Source of the DNA: Sanderia malayensis
Taxonomy: Eukaryota; Cnidaria; Scyphozoa; Semaeostomeae; Pelagiidae
Assembly: GCA_013076295.1 (NCBI GenBank)
Contig: RQOL01000466.1
Coordinates: 2,790,001 to 2,854,000, forward strand
Reading direction: 5' to 3'
Length of the DNA stretch: 64,000 nt
A program made the translations under genes and the position numbers. Of this stretch, positions 60,129-64,000 are shown piece by piece (position 1 is the stretch's first letter; the number at the start of each line of letters is the position of its first letter). The notes below the pieces were generated by a model. It saw only the letters and a program-made list of their open reading frames with translations. It was not told the origin of the DNA and ran no database searches.

Positions 60129-61258
60129 TTATGTTTCAGCCATCTCTCTCAAACGTCGAATTGCACTTCTCACTGTGACTGCAGCAGATGTGCTAAATAG
60201 AAAATAATTCTATAATTAAGTATCATAACATAAAACTCAAAGAAAACAAATTAAAAACGGGATATAATGATGCCAGTATTCAGAGCGATGCGGTTGTTAG
60301 AATCATTTTAATTCATAGCCCAGTGATTTTCATCATTAATAGCATCAAAATATTAAAAAGAAATCAAGAAATAGATTGTCAACATACTTTGGTGCCCATG
60401 CTCCACCTGCAACAACTTTCCTGCATGACTTACACTTCCAGATTCCAACACAAGTTCGTTTCATTGAATCCTAAACAGGAGGCAAGACTTTATCACTCAA
60501 ACGTTCTCAATTTTCAATTAATAAATACTTTTTAAAGGATATCAAAGGGATGGCAATTTCAGAGCGATGCGGTTGTTGGAATCATACTTCACAATCATAC
60601 ATAAATCTTTCATCACAAATAGCATCCATTGATATTTACATATTAAAAATATACAATAAATAAGTGCCAAAGATGAAATTTCAGAAAGCTCACCTTTCCG
60701 CAGAAATGACAAGTGTATTTTGCATGTTGACTGACTTCAATCTTTTTTGTCATTTTCCTAAGCGATGCACCATATCTGGTGCCATATTTTCCGACAATGC
60801 CCACCTTTCTGGTGCGTTTTGCCTGGAGTTAATCAAAGAAAACAGCCATTAAGTTGGGCTTTCGATAAGACAAATGACAATAGATCTACGGGACCAAACA
60901 ACAGCAACACCACTTCTCCGTCGGCTAAACATCTTGCAATATTCTTCTGGATGTTGATGTGAAATAATTTCAGCTTTTCAGAAATGCTATTGGGAATCAT
61001 TTTTTAGATTCATAACCCAGTGCAATTCATCATAAAGCAAAAATTAGCATTTAACAACTTAGGCCTTCTAGAACCAAAATAATACTCAGTGTTCGGGTCA
61101 TCTCTCCTCAGAATATCGCAAAAAATAAACTAGCAACAATGCAAAGATTATTTTAAATTACATTAGCTGTAACCTGAAGACTTTTCACAGCATATTTATA
61201 AGAATTTCTTGCAGATTAAAACAGATCCGACAAGCAACAAAATTTATCTACTCACCAT
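60129..61258 (-). CDS. RPL37A: 60S ribosomal protein eL43 (L37A)
   Basis: Four exons. Exon 1 contributes only the ATG (61256-61258), directly followed by GTGAG. Exon 2 (about 60692-60821) encodes [20 protein letters not shown] through CHFCGK. Exon 3 (about 60385-60475) encodes [20 protein letters not shown] to WAP. Exon 4 (60129-about 60193) ends [12 protein letters not shown]. The 92-residue product has the four zinc-binding cysteines (CHFC, then CKSC) of eL43, a small protein near the E site of the large ribosomal subunit. A pyrimidine-rich leader (CTTTCGTTCTCTTTCG) upstream of the ATG fits a TOP-type mRNA. Each of the three introns carries a C/D box snoRNA. It shares an upstream region of about 180 bp with PSMC3IP. 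Confidence 0.97.
60269..60346 (-). ncRNA. C/D box snoRNA A, in RPL37A intron 3
   Basis: On the minus strand, a terminal stem GATGC...GCATC closes a 78-nt unit. Box C is ATGATGA (60330-60336), box D is CTGA (60280-60283), and a C'-like AATGATT lies in the middle. The guide before box D reads CTAACAACCGCATCGCT. A second guide region CACTGGGCT precedes a D'-like ATGA. The size, stem, boxes and location in a ribosomal-protein intron all fit a 2'-O-methylation guide. The D guide is shared with snoRNA B and the D' region with snoRNA C. I could not place the D target in rRNA from memory. Confidence 0.85.
60548..60627 (-). ncRNA. C/D box snoRNA B, in RPL37A intron 2
   Basis: An 80-nt minus-strand unit closed by GGATG...CATCC. 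Box C is GTGATGA (60610-60616), box D CTGA (60559-60562) and a C'-like ATGATTC lies between them. The guide before box D, CCAACAACCGCATCGCT, is nearly identical to that of snoRNA A, while the first half of the molecule differs. It is a paralogue of snoRNA A with the same predicted D-guided site and a different or absent D' target. Confidence 0.85.
60973..61038 (-). ncRNA. C/D box snoRNA C, in RPL37A intron 1
   Basis: A 66-nt minus-strand unit closed by GCTTT...AAAGC. Box C is ATGATGA (61027-61033), box D CTGA (60978-60981) and a C'-like AATGATT lies between. The D' region CACTGGGTTATGAATC matches that of snoRNA A, but the D guide (CCAATAGCATTT) is different. The CACTGGG core could pair with a CCCAGUG segment of 28S rRNA, which I recall but could not check. 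Confidence 0.75.
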
Positions 61259-61438
61259 TGTGGATTACTTTTCGAAAGAGAACGAAAGATGAAGGCTGTC
61301 TCGTTTCGATGCTGCACCGACTCAAACCGAGGTATTAAAATCTCGCGGGAATATTTTTAAAAATGGCTTCCGTGTTTTGATTGTTTCAAAGAAAAGAGCA
61401 AGAAACATTTAGTCTAACTTTAAACCACACAGTTTATA
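61259..61438. promoter_or_regulatory. Bidirectional promoter, RPL37A and PSMC3IP
   Basis: The start codons of the two divergent genes are only about 180 bp apart. The RPL37A side holds the pyrimidine-rich TOP-like leader on the minus strand. No TATA box is evident, as expected for ribosomal-protein promoters. Both transcripts must start within this interval. Confidence 0.7.
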
Positions 61439-63254
61439 ATGAGTAAAAAGAGAACTGCAGACGGTAAGGGTAAAGCTTTTTCTTTGAAAAATTTTGCGTT
61501 TTTCCCAATTGAATCTTGAGAACCTAATTTAACCCTCGGAGTAGCATCAAGCAACTCTGCAATTCTGCATAAATTTTCCAGTTATCACTGTTGAGCTTTC
61601 TTATTTGCAGATGCTGTTCTGGACTATTTGAACAAACAAAATCGACCTTACAGTGCAGGTATATCTGTTTAATCTCCATGATAAAGCTTCAAATTTTTCC
61701 CAGTATGGTGCTCTGTCTTGTAACCATTCATCATTATATTTTGATTCAGTTGATATTTTCAATAACTTGCACAAAGAATTTGGCAAAACGGTACGTTAAG
61801 ATTAAGTTTAGTATATGCGAAACAGCTGCTATTGTTTTAGTTCGATTATAGTCCAAGTTATTCAGTCGTGTTTGCATCGTTCAGGCAATAGTAAAGTCAT
61901 TAGAAAGCCTAGCTGAGAAGAAACAGATTCACGAGAAAGTATATGGCAAGCAAAAAGCATATGCTCCAAACCAGGTATGATTATACCTAATCAAATGGCA
62001 TAATTAGCACATTTGGGTGTAATTATAACCAAATAGCATTCTCTGTTGCTGAAGCTACTCAGTGTGCTAAAGTTTACTTCAAGTAAAAGTAGCTGAAATC
62101 ATATTGCAGGATCAATATGAGGACTATGATGAAAGTCAGCTGAAGAAAATGGATCTTGAGATCACTGGTCATGCGGAGGAGCTTAAACGGCTCCAGCAAC
62201 AGTGTAAATCTCAAGAGGCTGGTCGGTATAGTTCTCTGTTTGGCTGTGATGTGCTGTTATCTGTGATCACTTTGATATCATGCCTGGAAATATGTTTTGA
62301 AATATCTTCTCATATTTCAGTAATTGGAAAGATGAATAGCCAAATAACTACTAAGGTTGCAAAAGAGAGATTAGAGCAACTAACTGGCGAGGTATTTCGA
62401 TTTAATCCACTCCTTCATACAGCTTTACTTTTCATCATTCTGAAGCTCAAGAATGTCTGCCTTCTCTGAGTACAATGCTTGCCATCCTAGGGGTCAAATC
62501 TTCCTGAAACTAGATTCCTAATTTCCTCTACTTATAGCTCAGATAATTGAATAATAATCTCTCCACTATATTCTTCAATAGTGTAGTTCAATGCAAGAAA
62601 GAATAAAAAAGATTGAATCAGGTTAATCATATGCAAAACAAATCTATCTTCTCTCTTATACACACACAAAATTTCATTAAATTTCATTTTGCCTGATTTT
62701 AAGCCAAAGGTAGAATTGATAGAATCTGGTTTGTTTCAGCCTCAAACTCTGTTACTCCAGTTGAGAAAGACAAGGTAATAATTCAAGTATTTCAGTCAAC
62801 TATTCTGTAAATACTTGCTCATTATGAGTGTTACGATACACAATTCAATTGTTTTTTTCAAAGATTTACAAAGATCATAAAGAATGTGATCAACATTGGC
62901 GAAAACGGAAACGAATGGTGATTATGTTTTGTTTGTTCTTCCTTTAGAAATTCACAATTTATCTAAATAGGTTGAGATGATTTATCAATGCTACTTGCTG
63001 GACATTTTATTTTTCATTTAGGCAATGGATATAATTAACTGTATTCTGGAAGGTTATCCAAAGTCTAAAAAACAATTACTCGTGAGTGAAAATGTTCTTA
63101 TTTTTTGTTTCTTATTTACTCTCAATATGAGATCAATGACCAATAACTCCATCATAGATTTGTTTTGTTAAATGATTTCTTTACATTACTGTATTAGGAG
63201 GAAGTTGGTGTTGAAACAGATGAAGAGGTTGGTGTTTCCTTGGACAAAAATTAA
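61439..63254 (+). CDS. PSMC3IP: Homologous-pairing protein 2 (HOP2)
   Basis: Eleven exons join with perfect phase: 61439-61463, 61611-61658, 61750-61790, 61885-61974, 62110-62221, 62321-62391, 62582-62621, 62740-62774, 62864-62917, 63022-63081 and 63198-63254. They give 210 residues, against 217 in human. The N-terminal winged helix is recognisable (VLDYLNKQNRPYS, VDIFNNLHKEFGKT, KQIHEKVYGKQKAYA), then a coiled coil (about 75-150), and the conserved C-terminal part DQHWRKRKRM, CILEGYPKSKKQ and EEVGVETDEE. HOP2 works with MND1 in the nucleus to stimulate RAD51 and DMC1 strand invasion in meiosis. The 40-bp exon 7 was found by phase and by similarity at its 3' junction. Confidence 0.95.
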
Positions 63255-63730
63255 TTGAATCATCCCTTGGTAAAGTTAGAAGAACTTTTATCAAAAATAG
63301 TTAAACTGAATAAAAGTATTTATTTAATTGATTGCTCAAGATAGAAGTATTCTGAATTTTATTTTATTCCAGAATGATATTCTAGCATCATTTCAGATTT
63401 TAATCTCCGTTTTGTTTGTTGAAGTATTGTATTAAGTGTTAAATTTGTCCTCAACAAATGTTTCATGTTTCTTTCTTAATGATAACATTGCTAATACAAA
63501 AAGCATTGATTCTTTCATAACTTAAATCTGCTGCTAATTTTCAGAAAGTATAAATAAAATCATTAATTTTGATATGGGAACATTAAAGGATAAGCGATAC
63601 TTGACACAAACAAAACTTCAGATTATAAGGGCAGTCACTCACTTAGAAGGGGATACAGCAAGCAAATTGTTCATCATACTCAAAGGCAACTCTGTCACTA
63701 TAATCAATGCAAATTACAAAATAACGATAC
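63255..63730. other. Converging 3' flanks of PSMC3IP and SLC25A1
   Basis: The gap between two converging stop codons. It is AT-rich and probably UTR from both sides. A plus-strand frame of 64 residues at 63574-63768 is a shadow over the SLC25A1 3' end. Confidence 0.5.
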
Positions 63731-64000
63731 CTAATCAGTCTTCCAGACATAATCCAAAAGCTTCATAACTTGTTCGTACATTGTAAATGTGAAGGCGACA
63801 TCGAAACAAACGCGACCAAGTCTTGGAACAGTTCCCTTGTAAAACCTGCAAGCAACAAATTGTGATATTTAGGAGTTGTCTGAATGCATTGCTGAAATAA
63901 AAAAGTTATCTGTGAAATTGTTTAATCTGCTTACGCCTTCAGTCCTTCTTCCCGATACGTCTTGACAATACAATCAACCATATTCTTGTAGAGATGTGCT
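63731..64000 (-). CDS. SLC25A1: Tricarboxylate (citrate) carrier, 3' end only
   Basis: The last two exons of a minus-strand gene that runs off the right edge. The final exon (63731-63845) encodes [13 protein letters not shown] through [11 protein letters not shown] and stop. The preceding exon (63935 to beyond 64000) encodes [20 protein letters not shown]. Both align with the third repeat of vertebrate SLC25A1, which ends VWKTD as here. The carrier exchanges mitochondrial citrate for malate across the inner membrane and supplies cytosolic acetyl-CoA. The N-terminal two thirds lie outside the window, so completeness cannot be judged. Confidence 0.93.

Overview
The window is intron-rich animal nuclear DNA, AT-rich, with single-copy metazoan genes whose exons are mostly 50-250 bp and separated by short GT-AG introns. 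A Twist-family bHLH gene with its C-terminal WR motif, a secreted PAN/EGF/fibrinogen-module protein of the contactin-associated type, an HCN channel and an AGAP gene together suggest a marine invertebrate, most probably a cnidarian. I cannot fix the species. Nothing is prokaryotic or viral. The only retroelement coding sequence seen is a LINE fragment.

Layout. 3.3-4.6 kb (-): three-exon secreted PAN/fibrinogen-module protein. 5.8-6.1 kb (+): small intronless orphan gene behind a CCAAT/TATA promoter. 6.6-7.0 kb (-): a small secreted-protein reading frame that looks broken by a 7-bp duplication. 7.9-8.7 kb (-): Twist. 10.5-24.2 kb (-): IFT139/TTC21B in about 44 exons, one intron of which is almost filled by about 16 copies of a 184-bp tandem repeat. 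24.9-26.9 kb (-): unrecognised membrane protein. 28.1-40.5 kb (-): AGAP-type Arf GAP. 41.1-42.8 kb (-): intronless class 3 (DAG-lipase-like) lipase. 42.9-44.0 kb (-): GATAD1. 46.1-47.1 kb: 61-bp minisatellite ending in a Helitron-like 3' terminus. 47.4-48.3 kb (+): intronless multi-pass membrane protein. 49.0-53.0 kb (-): HCN channel. 53.4-54.1 kb (+): 5'-truncated LINE. 54.6-59.6 kb (-): methylmalonyl-CoA mutase. 60.1-61.3 kb (-): ribosomal protein eL43 (RPL37A) with a C/D box snoRNA in each of its three introns. 61.4-63.3 kb (+): HOP2/PSMC3IP, head to head with RPL37A. 63.7 kb to the end (-): 3' end of the mitochondrial citrate carrier SLC25A1.

The genes are ordinary housekeeping, signalling and developmental genes and do not form one pathway. 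The least ordinary content is the non-coding structure: the three related intronic snoRNAs, the higher-order 184-bp array inside the IFT139 intron, and the minisatellite-bearing Helitron-like end. Exon boundaries marked 'about' were read by eye from splice consensus and family similarity. No database search was possible.
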